A stretch of 64,000 nucleotides of DNA from HGM04593 sp045654885 (GTDB taxonomy: Bacteria > Bacteroidota > Bacteroidia > Bacteroidales > Bacteroidaceae), in NCBI GenBank assembly GCA_045654885.1, contig JAZOOF010000010.1, positions 21,984 through 85,983 on the forward strand. Reading direction: 5' to 3'. The position numbers and the translations under genes are program-made. Positions 17,706-26,290 of the stretch are shown piece after piece; the first letter of the stretch is position 1; every line of letters begins with the position of its first letter. The notes below the pieces were generated by a model. It did no database searches, was not told where the DNA came from, and saw only the letters and a program-made list of their open reading frames with translations.

Positions 17706-20096
17706 TTACAGTCCACCGGCCTTGTCTCCCAAGGTATATGTACTACGGTTACACTTGTCCTGCCAGTACCACACGTCGTAAACACAGCGCACCGAAGCGC
17801 TCGTTACACTTCCCGTGGGAAGCCCCACTGTTCCTTTCTCGGAATTGACCACAACGGCATTGCTGGCACTCCAGTAGCTGACATCATCTCCATAACTGCC
17901 GCTAGTACTAACATAACCGAACAGAATGGGTATCACTCCTTTGGCCGAAAGACCTACAAGATACTCCACCTCGGCCTGTGTGGGCACTCGCCATCGCCCG
18001 GCCGGATATCCGTCCTCCTGGTAAGTGGCGCATCTGCGCTCCGCATTTTCTTTTGACACATCGGATGTCACACCATAGGACGACGCAATCATAAAACGCG
18101 GCGAAATCATTCTCTCCGTCCTGCTGCCATCCTCGGTAGGGTGATAGTATTTCAGACTGCGATTGTTGGTGTCGCCACTGTACTTCATGGTAGGCTTGTT
18201 TGTTGCAAGTCTTGCATTATTATTGTTCCATGTAAGGTTGTCTACATCGACTGTACGCGGGTCACCTATGATGTATTCGTCCGTAACAAGGGACGTTACA
18301 GAGATAATATATCGGTTAGGATTCTTGTTGCCGGCATTGGAGGAGATACCGTTGGCCGAACCGAACATTGTTCCACCGTCGTTGACATATACATATCCCT
18401 TATTGCTGTTATAGTTGTTGGGGCTGTCCGCATAATTCGAGTTCAGCTCATCCACAACAAGAATCATGGGATTCTGCACCACCTTGATGTCGTCGTTATA
18501 ACGGGTATCGCCGTCATGGTGCACATTGAACGTTATGGTGTACTGCGTGTAATCGGCATCGGCACTCATGTCATTGAGCAAGGCATGCTCCACATATATA
18601 TAACTGTGGTCCTCGCCGTCACTGCTCTCCGCATTGTGCACCCTCAACCTCAAAGGCCTTGCGCCCAACCTGTTCTTGGAGTCGCTGCTACTGCTCACCT
18701 CATATATTATATCACCGTTTGCATCAACTGTGTACGAAGGCGTTGCCACACTCGCAATGGTCTTCACCTGGGCTGCGGTCCCGCTTGTATCATTCCATTT
18801 GACAACAATATCGGATATTTTCACCGGGTGACTGCTGAAGAGCGGTATCTCGCAGTTCTCACGATTGTGCAGGGTAACGTCTGTCTCGTCCACCACAAGA
18901 TACCTCAGATTGTTGAGGTCGGCTTCAGTCTCGGTCTCCACATTGGTAAGATCCCTAATCATTCCCCAGTCGAGAATCACATAACTGCTTGGCAACAACA
19001 CCAGAGGCGACTCCTCCTCGGGGCTGCCAAGCACCTTAATCTCCTGATATATCCTGTAATAGGTGTTACGTTTAGTGTATGTACCCGCAGCATTCACATT
19101 GGCCTCGTAATAGGTAATCATTCTCTCGGCAGGGTTATCCTTCCTGGTCCACTCCACCACAAGCATGAAGTGCGTACGCGAGTTCTCGTCATTCTCCCAA
19201 TTTGTAGGGTAGGTATAGAACGGTACGCGTGTCGTCAGCCCCCCGTCGCCGGTCTCATTATCGATGCTCACCGCATTAAGGTTGAATATATCCCTGTCAC
19301 TATCGGCCTTGTATATGTATTCTGTAGGTGTAGTTCCCAATTTAGTGCGGCAGCTTCCTCGTCTCAGCGACAGGCGTATGCTCGACTTGTCGGAGCGCCA
19401 TGCCACACCATACTCATCGGTAACCTCGTCGGCCACACCTTTTATCACAAGGCTAATCTTCGATGCCACACGCTCCACCTTCACTGTACCCGACAGCGAC
19501 AGGTCGCTGCGGGAAATGGAAGCCCATCCCTCCATCACGAAACTCTCCTGAACGGCAGGGCTGTACGCACCGTCGGCATTGTCAACCTCTATTTTACTGA
19601 ACCCGTCGGCATATAGCACAGTGTTCTCTTTGAGCGAAGCCACGCTCATATCATCGGCAGGCAACATGTTGTCGCCGTTTGCGGCCACAGGACGGTTAGC
19701 TATCACATAAGCATCGCAAGCAGTATCGGTATCCTTAGGGAAAAGAGCCTTGAAATTGCTTATTGGCAATGCCACGGTCAGTTCAGCAGTGTGTGTGGCA
19801 GGGTCGTAGTTGCTTACCTGTATAGCTTTTTCTACATACAAAGGCTGCTCGCCAGCCTCAACACCTCCCGACTTGTAGAGAAAGAGGTCGACGCTCTTTA
19901 TGACATTCTCGTTAAGTTCGTCAACACCCGTATCCGTAGCCCTTGTACCGCTCTTTGTGGTGCGCCCCAACTGCAATGTCAGTTTCACAGTCATATCATC
20001 GCCCGACTGTACGGGGTCACCCTCCACACACGAAGAGAAGATTCCCATGCACAGAAGAAGCATTGAAGCCAATATATATATATAACTCCTTGTCAT
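17706..20096 (-). CDS. Fimbrillin-like pilus subunit with C-terminal FISUMP/lectin-like domain
   Basis: Lipoprotein of 796 residues with signal peptide and lipobox (MLLLCMGIFSSC, C23). A TRA motif (TKSGTRATDTG) lies about 30 residues later and an FimA-like N-terminal domain covers about residues 40-350. The last 110 residues carry RCATYQEDGYPAGRWRVPTQ, then YWSASN and VRCVYD. That pattern is typical of the FISUMP/C-type-lectin-like domains found at the tips of Bacteroidetes pili. This marks it as a likely tip adhesin or minor subunit. Start: ATG at 20096. A GTG at 20102 overlapping the previous TAG stop is also possible and would couple translation. Confidence 0.82.
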   Translation of the reverse strand: MTRSYIYILASMLLLCMGIFSSCVEGDPVQSGDDMTVKLTLQLGRTTKSGTRATDTGVDELNENVIKSVDLFLYKSGGVEAGEQPLYVEKAIQVSNYDPATHTAELTVALPISNFKALFPKDTDTACDAYVIANRPVAANGDNMLPADDMSVASLKENTVLYADGFSKIEVDNADGAYSPAVQESFVMEGWASISRSDLSLSGTVKVERVASKISLVIKGVADEVTDEYGVAWRSDKSSIRLSLRRGSCRTKLGTTPTEYIYKADSDRDIFNLNAVSIDNETGDGGLTTRVPFYTYPTNWENDENSRTHFMLVVEWTRKDNPAERMITYYEANVNAAGTYTKRNTYYRIYQEIKVLGSPEEESPLVLLPSSYVILDWGMIRDLTNVETETEADLNNLRYLVVDETDVTLHNRENCEIPLFSSHPVKISDIVVKWNDTSGTAAQVKTIASVATPSYTVDANGDIIYEVSSSSDSKNRLGARPLRLRVHNAESSDGEDHSYIYVEHALLNDMSADADYTQYTITFNVHHDGDTRYNDDIKVVQNPMILVVDELNSNYADSPNNYNSNKGYVYVNDGGTMFGSANGISSNAGNKNPNRYIISVTSLVTDEYIIGDPRTVDVDNLTWNNNNARLATNKPTMKYSGDTNNRSLKYYHPTEDGSRTERMISPRFMIASSYGVTSDVSKENAERRCATYQEDGYPAGRWRVPTQAEVEYLVGLSAKGVIPILFGYVSTSGSYGDDVSYWSASNAVVVNSEKGTVGLPTGSVTSASVRCVYDVWYWQDKCNRSTYTLGDKAGGL

Positions 20097-20101
20097 AGAC
20101 A

Positions 20102-21652
20102 CTATTTATTGATATTCTGTACTATTACATAATTCCTGTTACCGCTCAAGGCAGTAAGGATATCCACAGGAAGTATCATACCGTTTGCCTGAACCACAAA
20201 CATCAGCTCGGCCTCGTTACTCACCGAGGTAAGGTTGTCCTTTGTTGCATGCACGCGCAGCGTCACCTCCTCGCCCACGGCACCGTTGTTCTTTAGGTTG
20301 CCATCTGCATCGCGCAACTCAAATGCGCCCGGGTCGCCGTTCTTCGTGCGGAAGATTGCAAACCATGTACCGCCAAGCGGACTGGATATCTTGAACTTGA
20401 ACTCGGCGGGTTGCGAAATGTCGCCCAAAAGCACCACCTTGTCATCGTCAATTATCTCATATGTACCGTTGGTCCATGCTATGCGGTCCTCGCGGTCAAC
20501 GGCAACAGTGCTGCTGAATTCATTGGTAAACTCCACGAGTTCCCAAGGCTGCACCTCGGCCACCAGCTCAACCGTGCCGCCCGGCTCAATCACAAGCCTG
20601 TACTTTATATTTTTGTTTATGCCCCACTTGGCAATGCCGGCTGCATGCACGGGAACAGTAACCGTGTGCGTCGTAATCTTTGTTGTTCCGGCTGTAGTTG
20701 TGCTGAGCCTGTATTCCATTGTCAGTGTCTGCACGAACTCGCTCTCGCCATCGCGGTACAGCAACTGCGGCATCACATAGAGCGCATCGTCAATCTCCCT
20801 TTCATCGGTATCGGCAAGATGTAACGAAGCATTGTTCACCTCAATGCCGGAGAGATACCCGCTGTCATACACAGCACCTGCAGGGAACTCCTTGGTGTTC
20901 CATACCTCATCGTCATTGCTGAACCAATTGTTGGCCGCGCCTGCAGCAACGACATCGGTATATCCCGTCTCGCCGCCATGTGTAAACTGTACATCACCCT
21001 TGCATCTTACATTGTCGAGCCTTATCGACACTACATCCACGCTCCAGGCAGTAGCACCGTCCTGCACTGTAGAGAGCCTCACCGTAAAGCCCAGTTTGGT
21101 TGTCGCATGGCGGAACAGAAGAGGAACACGCCCGCCGGGGAAATCCTCGTAACCTCCAATGCGTTCATCCGAGAACATGTGGTCGGTGCGCCCGTCCAGC
21201 GTGCCGCTGTACGAATAGCCGCCATATGGTTCCTGCGGCACCGTCACCTCCAGCGCTGCAACCGCAGGGTCACTCACATAAGGAGAATAGGCAGCAAAGT
21301 GCGAATCTCCCCTCATCCAGTAGTATGACTTCTCTGTTGTGCACACATTACCGTCGAACAGCACCCTAACATTGTCCATGAACATGCTGCCACGGCCGAG
21401 GGCAGTCTCGCAGTCGGGGCTGTAAAGCGAGGCAAAAACACCGAACTCCGTACCCGCGTAATCCATCACATCGCCCGTTGCCCTTGTAACATCAGCAGCC
21501 CCGAACTCAAAGCCTAAAGGCACATCGTTCTGCAGCACCTCGCCATTCTCGTCGTCGCACGACGATAGCAGCGGCAAAGCACAGAGAAGGCACATAAGCA
21601 ATAGTCCAGTGCAGCGTGACAGTGTCATATAGCGGTCAGTTTTCATAATCAT
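20102..21652 (-). CDS. Fimbrillin family lipoprotein (Mfa-like)
   Basis: Lipoprotein of 516 residues. Signal peptide with lipobox ALPLLSSC (C32), then LGFEFGAADVTRATGDVMDY with a TRA motif about 26 residues after the cysteine. The rest reads as a two-domain beta-sandwich fimbrillin: RHATTKLGFTVRL at the end of the first domain and GINKNIKYRLVIEP before the last part. Beyond about residue 365 an extra domain (EFSSTVAVDREDRIAW onward) follows, ending in VVQANGMILPVDILTA. This could be a BACON-like or capping module. It sits 27 bases after the previous gene and abuts the next start. Confidence 0.82.
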   Translation of the reverse strand: MIMKTDRYMTLSRCTGLLLMCLLCALPLLSSCDDENGEVLQNDVPLGFEFGAADVTRATGDVMDYAGTEFGVFASLYSPDCETALGRGSMFMDNVRVLFDGNVCTTEKSYYWMRGDSHFAAYSPYVSDPAVAALEVTVPQEPYGGYSYSGTLDGRTDHMFSDERIGGYEDFPGGRVPLLFRHATTKLGFTVRLSTVQDGATAWSVDVVSIRLDNVRCKGDVQFTHGGETGYTDVVAAGAANNWFSNDDEVWNTKEFPAGAVYDSGYLSGIEVNNASLHLADTDEREIDDALYVMPQLLYRDGESEFVQTLTMEYRLSTTTAGTTKITTHTVTVPVHAAGIAKWGINKNIKYRLVIEPGGTVELVAEVQPWELVEFTNEFSSTVAVDREDRIAWTNGTYEIIDDDKVVLLGDISQPAEFKFKISSPLGGTWFAIFRTKNGDPGAFELRDADGNLKNNGAVGEEVTLRVHATKDNLTSVSNEAELMFVVQANGMILPVDILTALSGNRNYVIVQNINK

Positions 21653-21679
21653 TCATTTATTTCTGTGGCACAAAGGCCA

Positions 21680-22588
21680 TCATTTGATATCGAATCTCTT
21701 GAGCACTTCGCTGTCGGTGTAGGCCGACGATGCCGTAAGGTTCAACACATACTTGACATATTTGCCGGCGCTCCACAAGTCCTCAAACCCGGGAACCTCT
21801 ATCCTGCGCTCCTGCACCACAGTGTTACCCTCCTTGTCTATAACATCTACAAGAAGCACCACCTTGCAGTCCATTCTCTGCCCCATCAGCATTTTGGCAC
21901 CCACACTCTTGGCCACACGTCCGGCCACTACAGGCTCGCTACAGAACTCCACGCACATGCACTCGTTGTCCAACTCCCAGTGTGGGATTGGCAGCGATGC
22001 AAAACTGCCCTTGTATTTCACGTTGCCGAGAGTGAGGCTTTTTACTATTATGGTGCTGTCCGACACCGAACGCACACAGAACTCCACCTTTGACAACGCA
22101 TGCACGAAAGGCAGCACAATGCGCCCTTGTGTGTTGTAGGCAGCGCAATCGGCAATTGGGCCGGCGAACATGGGATGTATGCCCGATGTGGCATCGAAAT
22201 TCTCTATCGTAACACCGTCCCTCAACGAGAAGCCCGATGCGATGCCCCGCGGTGCAACCGCAAAACATGTAAGGCTGTTTTCCTGGGGCCACTCAAGTGC
22301 CGGCACAGGCACCCAGTTCCTGCCATTGAACTCTACGCAACGGTCCTCGGCCAATGGCGCGGCCAAGGCAGCATTGACATTCCAATACTTGCCCTCGGGC
22401 AGAGTAAAAGCCCACACCGTGAAAGGCTTGTCCGCAGGATACACCCCTTCAACGGCACGCGTACTCGCATTTATTGCCGGGCTGAAGGAGAGCTCAACTG
22501 CAGGCGCCTCCGCTTTCTCTTCCTCGGTACATGCAAAGGCGAGAAAAAGCAAAAGAAGTGTCACAAGGCATTTGGAAAGTGTTTTCAT
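21680..22588 (-). CDS. Fimbrillin family lipoprotein (Mfa-like, single unit)
   Basis: Lipoprotein of 302 residues: MKTLSKCLVTLLLLFLAFAC is signal plus lipobox. Next comes PAVELSFSPAINASTRAVEG with a TRA motif, then a fimbrillin-like two-domain beta-sandwich with VHALSKVEFCVRS and GKYVKYVLNLTAS. Several internal cysteines are unusual compared with its neighbours. The ATG at 22588 is chosen over a TTG two codons upstream. It lies 110 bases downstream of the probable major subunit, beyond a hairpin, so it is the first gene of the minor-subunit block. Confidence 0.82.
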   Translation of the reverse strand: MKTLSKCLVTLLLLFLAFACTEEEKAEAPAVELSFSPAINASTRAVEGVYPADKPFTVWAFTLPEGKYWNVNAALAAPLAEDRCVEFNGRNWVPVPALEWPQENSLTCFAVAPRGIASGFSLRDGVTIENFDATSGIHPMFAGPIADCAAYNTQGRIVLPFVHALSKVEFCVRSVSDSTIIVKSLTLGNVKYKGSFASLPIPHWELDNECMCVEFCSEPVVAGRVAKSVGAKMLMGQRMDCKVVLLVDVIDKEGNTVVQERRIEVPGFEDLWSAGKYVKYVLNLTASSAYTDSEVLKRFDIK

Positions 22589-22662
22589 ATTCAATGGCTA
22601 CAAGCCGCTTATTTTTTTATGGGGAGAGCGACATAAAAAGAGCCGGCAATCCCCGTTTGTGA

Positions 22663-22688
22663 CTATGGAGGGTATCAATCCTCCATAG
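22663..22688 (-). terminator. Hairpin between major fimbrillin and minor subunit genes
   Basis: 9-base arms (22663-22671 CTATGGAGG and 22680-22688 CCTCCATAG) with an 8-base loop, 10 bases after the stop of the upstream fimbrillin. No U-tract follows, so it may act as a partial terminator or an RNA-stabilising 3' end rather than a full stop. Confidence 0.6.
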
Positions 22689-22698
22689 CCTTGAATGA

Positions 22699-23754
22699 TT
22701 ACGGATTCAGTCTGTCAAAATTGTTTGGATTGCTTTCCTGCACACCCCACTCCTCAACATTGAACTCGAAGGTAATCATATTGCTAACCTCGAGAGGATT
22801 GATGGAGATTACGTAGGTAATGTTCTTGTTCATTGCCCACTTCTCTATTCCACCAACAAAATCCTTCATGTCAATTGTTTTCTCGAACTCCTCTGTAACT
22901 GCAGGCTGACCGTTTTTGTACTCGGTAAGTACAGTATACTTGATATAGAGTTTCTGAACGTCGGCAGCAAGTTCCTGAGGAAGTATAAACTTAGGTGCCG
23001 CAGATACAAAGTCCGAAGTCGCACCACTTGCATCATACAAATCATGATCTGCAGCGACTACATCCCATGTTGCAGCGCCATCGGTGCTATCCCACATGCA
23101 GTCATCGCCATTGTTAACAGCAGTCCAGTCCTGGTCAAGAGCAACCGCACCAGCAGTTTTAGTATTTTGAATCTGAAGGTCGTTCAAAGTTACAAGACAT
23201 TTTGTAGCGTCATTCTCTCTCGCTGACTGCTTCACGGTGATGTTCAGCTTAGCCATAAGGTGACGGAGAATCATGGCCACTGTACCGTTGTCCTTTGAAA
23301 TAACCTCAGTTGTCATAACATCGGTCACATGATTTTCAACACCGGCAGGTGTAGCGAAATTCATTGTTGTCTTGCCATCAGTTGTTCTAACTGGTGCTTC
23401 GAAATAACTGTTTGTAGCATCAGTACCGATGGTTGTCATAGGAACAGCCAAGAAATCTACAGCACTACCGTCAACAGGATAATAATAGCTTTTGCCGTTT
23501 GTGAAACCGCCCGCTGTATTATACTCTTCACCGTTAATGATAACATCGGCAGTACCTGCTTTCCAAGCCCAAATCTTAAGGTTGCCGTTAAAAGCCTCAG
23601 CTTTGTCATGCTCGGCACGGGTCTGAGCAGTCTGCGGAGCCACTGCGAAACGAATCTCCTGACCTCTCTTAGCATCGTCGAACATCTGTTCGTCATTTGT
23701 ACAGCTTGCAAACATCAAGCCTGCAATTGCTGCGAATAAGAAAGTTTTTTTCAT
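22699..23754 (-). CDS. Fimbrillin family lipoprotein, probable major pilus subunit
   Basis: Lipoprotein of 351 residues, best candidate for the structural (major) fimbrillin. Signal MKKTFLFAAIAGLMFASC with lipobox C18. QIRFAVAPQTAQTRAEHD-type sequence with a TRA motif follows about 30 residues later. The two beta-sandwich domains contain RHLMAKLNITVKQ and GIEKWAMNKNITYVISINPL, and the tail ITFEFNVEEWGVQES is typical of polymerising fimbrillins. Reasons for calling it major: it is first among the subunits, of compact size, and separated from the rest by 110 bases with a hairpin. The ATG at 23754 (MKKTF) fits the signal peptide. The upstream in-frame extension is AT-rich leader. Confidence 0.85.
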   Translation of the reverse strand: MKKTFLFAAIAGLMFASCTNDEQMFDDAKRGQEIRFAVAPQTAQTRAEHDKAEAFNGNLKIWAWKAGTADVIINGEEYNTAGGFTNGKSYYYPVDGSAVDFLAVPMTTIGTDATNSYFEAPVRTTDGKTTMNFATPAGVENHVTDVMTTEVISKDNGTVAMILRHLMAKLNITVKQSARENDATKCLVTLNDLQIQNTKTAGAVALDQDWTAVNNGDDCMWDSTDGAATWDVVAADHDLYDASGATSDFVSAAPKFILPQELAADVQKLYIKYTVLTEYKNGQPAVTEEFEKTIDMKDFVGGIEKWAMNKNITYVISINPLEVSNMITFEFNVEEWGVQESNPNNFDRLNP

Positions 23755-23794
23755 AACAAATATTATTAAAAAGTTAAACAAATATATTTTTTTA

Positions 23795-24835
23795 TTACTT
23801 GCCAAATTCTATCTCACCAATCTCCTCGTCCCATCCCTCGACACCGGGCTTGAAACCGCCACCGCCGGGCTGGGGTACAGGCAACACAAGTTCCTTGTCA
23901 ATGAGCAACCAATGGTTCTCCCTTGCCTGGGGAGTCATGAATATTGAGTCCATATCCAGCGTCATCTCCACACTCTGGCCGTCACGGGTGAGCACATTGA
24001 AGGAGATATAGAGCTGACTCTCCACAGAGGGAGCAATGTGGTCGGGGCGCTTGCCGAAGGTGTTGAACACCGCACACAGGATATCGTTCTCGCGTGCTCG
24101 CATACGTAAATCGACACTGCGGTACATCTCGAAATATGTTCCTGCATAGCAACCGAACTCGGGCTCGTCCATACCGAAACGGTTGGAAGGCACAAAGTCG
24201 GTAATCATTGCCACGGCATTGGAGGCATACTGCCCGTTCACAAGACGCAACTGCACATAATAGGTATCAATGATGGTACGCGCCTCGGTGGTTATGAGAT
24301 ATTCGTCGTAGACAGCGGGGATATCCACTCCCTCTTCACGCGCCACAAACAGGTGGTCGGGCTCGTAATAGAGAGAAGGATCGGGTGCATCGGCACGGCT
24401 CTTGAACCTTGTATATATATTGTCGGCAATCTCGGACGTAAAGGCCTCAAGGGTACTCTTGTAGTCCTCTCCGCGCACAAGCGTCGATGGAGTATCGAAG
24501 TTGTAGCACACCATGTCATAGGAACCGGGAGGCACGAACACTTTACCCTCGTAGTAGACCTTGCCGCCATCTTCAATGCCACCTTTTGTAATGAATGCCT
24601 GGGAGAGAGCCTCGTGCGTATTGCGCTCATAGAATATCACGCGGAAGATTGCCGGTGTACCCAATGAGGGCGTTACCTTGTCATTGTATATGCTGGAGGT
24701 AATATTGTGGATACTGTCGGTGTTCAGCACCACGCGCACTTTCACCTGGCCTTGACCCTCGACAAGCGGACGGCGCACACATGAACAGAGAAGGCAGAGA
24801 AGAGACAAAAAGACGAATTTAAGAACCTTACTCAT
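23795..24835 (-). CDS. DUF5119 domain lipoprotein of the fimbrial operon
   Basis: Lipoprotein of 346 residues. MSKVLKFVFLSLLCLLCSC is signal plus lipobox, followed by VRRPLVEGQGQVKVRVVLNT. The family (DUF5119) occurs next to fimbrillin genes in Bacteroides-type loci and is predicted to form a fimbrillin-like beta-sandwich. It may be the anchor or assembly subunit, but this is inferred from position. The C-terminus has a Gly/Pro-rich stretch (VPQPGGGGFKPG). The ATG at 24835 overlaps the upstream DUF3575 gene by 8 bases. The next start is 40 bases downstream. Confidence 0.83.
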   Translation of the reverse strand: MSKVLKFVFLSLLCLLCSCVRRPLVEGQGQVKVRVVLNTDSIHNITSSIYNDKVTPSLGTPAIFRVIFYERNTHEALSQAFITKGGIEDGGKVYYEGKVFVPPGSYDMVCYNFDTPSTLVRGEDYKSTLEAFTSEIADNIYTRFKSRADAPDPSLYYEPDHLFVAREEGVDIPAVYDEYLITTEARTIIDTYYVQLRLVNGQYASNAVAMITDFVPSNRFGMDEPEFGCYAGTYFEMYRSVDLRMRARENDILCAVFNTFGKRPDHIAPSVESQLYISFNVLTRDGQSVEMTLDMDSIFMTPQARENHWLLIDKELVLPVPQPGGGGFKPGVEGWDEEIGEIEFGK

Positions 24836-26090
24836 GCGCACCTCCTTTCCTCTTCTTATAAGCAAATCTCAAAGGAAGCACCAATGAGACCTCAATCTTG
24901 GTAGGTCCGTAATAACCCTTGCGGCCCCACTTATAGGGGTCGCGCACAAGCTCCTCCCAACCCGGTGACGGGATGTAGTGACGGTAAGGGATCGACGCAT
25001 ATCCTGCCGAAGCCGAAAACTCGAGGTTGAAATACTTGCCAATAGGCATTGAGTAGCCATAGGTGAGACCGGTAGACCAATACTCACCCTGATAGTTGAA
25101 TTCACGCAGATACTGCAAATCGAATTTTGCCGACATGAGATACAGACCGACAAAGTGCCCCCTGAGCAGGTTGGGCTGTACACCCTTCTCGAACCAATAG
25201 CGCCCCTCGACACCCATCTGCCACACCTGGAAAGCCCATTTGTTACCGCCATGCCACCATGGGAAAAGGTCCTCGAAGGCAATGGAGAAACGGCGACCCA
25301 ACGGCACCTCCACCTCAAAGTTCAATGCAGTGACGGCATCGTAGAGCAGATTGGTCTTCAGCGCTGCCACCATAACCTTCTTTTTCTCCACAACCTCATT
25401 CTTCACAGACGACTGTTCTTGAAGTTGCACATCAATGAACGGCAAGGTATCGGGCAACTCAATGGAAGGCACGGCAAACTGCTCCACCGCCTCGCGGCTG
25501 TAATAGAGAATACAGAACATCGAGTTTCTTATGCGCGGATAGTAGTTACGCAAAAGGTACTTGTATGTCGGGAGGCGGTTCATACGCCACTTCTTGGTTG
25601 CAATATTCACATCGGCATCAATCACGGCAAAAATCTGTCGCTTTGCCTCATCGCTGAGACCGGCATCGCGCTCAACATACCAACGGAGCTGTTCCCACGA
25701 CTCTCCGTCGGGGTGCACATAAAGTTTACCGTCGAGTTCGGGAAACACACTCATCACATAATTGCGCATTGTGGCGGCTCGCCTCTTTGAAAGGCGCACA
25801 TTATATTCATAGGAACCCTCGGGCGATGACTGCGAAACGATAACAACAGAATCGATATATTCAATACCTATACGGTCAATCATACGGGCAAAACGCGCCA
25901 GAGCGGAGTCATTGCCCATATAACCCATATCCAGCTGGTGTTTGTCCCAACGGAAATGGACCTCCAAGTCAACTATTCTCTTATGCACGCTCGGGACATG
26001 CCTATACCCGATTTGAGAAAAAGAAGCCATGGAGGAGAATAAAAGTAGTATTACAATAAGTACAGTGCGTACCTTGAACATATCTCGCAT
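24828..26090 (-). CDS. DUF3575 outer-membrane protein with OmpA-like N-terminal region
   Basis: First gene of the fimbrial operon, 420 residues. Signal peptide (about 1-25, ending FSSMASFSQ). The N-terminal half includes SQSSPEGSYEYNVRLSKRRA, which resembles OmpA/MotB-like peptidoglycan-binding segments (SPEG...N..LS..RA). After a Val/Glu/Lys-rich linker, a DUF3575 beta-barrel-like domain begins at ALKTNLLYDAVTALNFEVEV. Aromatic-rich strands follow and the chain ends LVLPLRFAYKKRKGGAHE. It probably sits in the outer membrane and links to the wall. Its place at the head of fimbrial loci suggests an assembly or anchoring role. The promoter is at 26145-26175. Confidence 0.82.
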   Translation of the reverse strand: MRDMFKVRTVLIVILLLFSSMASFSQIGYRHVPSVHKRIVDLEVHFRWDKHQLDMGYMGNDSALARFARMIDRIGIEYIDSVVIVSQSSPEGSYEYNVRLSKRRAATMRNYVMSVFPELDGKLYVHPDGESWEQLRWYVERDAGLSDEAKRQIFAVIDADVNIATKKWRMNRLPTYKYLLRNYYPRIRNSMFCILYYSREAVEQFAVPSIELPDTLPFIDVQLQEQSSVKNEVVEKKKVMVAALKTNLLYDAVTALNFEVEVPLGRRFSIAFEDLFPWWHGGNKWAFQVWQMGVEGRYWFEKGVQPNLLRGHFVGLYLMSAKFDLQYLREFNYQGEYWSTGLTYGYSMPIGKYFNLEFSASAGYASIPYRHYIPSPGWEELVRDPYKWGRKGYYGPTKIEVSLVLPLRFAYKKRKGGAHE

Positions 26091-26144
26091 ATTAATTTTA
26101 TCTCCACGCCGAGCAATTCACGATAGCTCAAGCATTTAAGCATA

Positions 26145-26175
26145 CAAAGTTAGCTATTATCAGACACATCTCCAA
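26145..26175 (-). promoter_or_regulatory. Promoter of the fimbrial operon
   Basis: On the minus strand: TTG at 26175-26173, a 20-base spacer, then TAACTTTG at 26152-26145, giving a leader of about 50 bases. A 14-base A tract (26194-26207) and the palindrome at 26218-26260 lie just upstream. Confidence 0.68.
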
Positions 26176-26217
26176 CATTTTTAACAAATAGTCAAAAAAA
26201 AAAAAAATACCACAAAA

Positions 26218-26260
26218 TTGTACAATATATATATATAAATTATATATATATATTGTACAA
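26218..26260 (-). terminator. 43-base AT palindrome, terminator or operator
   Basis: Long near-perfect palindrome with TTGTACAA ends and alternating TA in the arms. On the minus strand it comes 30 bases after the stop of the DUF5106 gene and is followed by TTTTGTGG and, a little later, a run of 14 T. It can therefore terminate that transcript. It also lies about 43 bases upstream of the fimbrial -33 box and could be a regulator site. Confidence 0.6.
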
Positions 26261-26290
26261 AAAGAAGAGGCGACTACTGCAGAAAACACG

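Noticed and set aside
18141..19616. A 491-residue open frame antisense to a fimbrillin gene
   Set aside because: Same reasoning: it has no recognisable domain, while the minus-strand frame has a signal peptide and fimbrillin motifs.
26194..26260. Invertible promoter of the fimbrial operon
   Set aside because: The inverted repeat arms are adjacent to each other, not flanking the promoter, and no invertase gene is nearby. Inversion would not change promoter direction.
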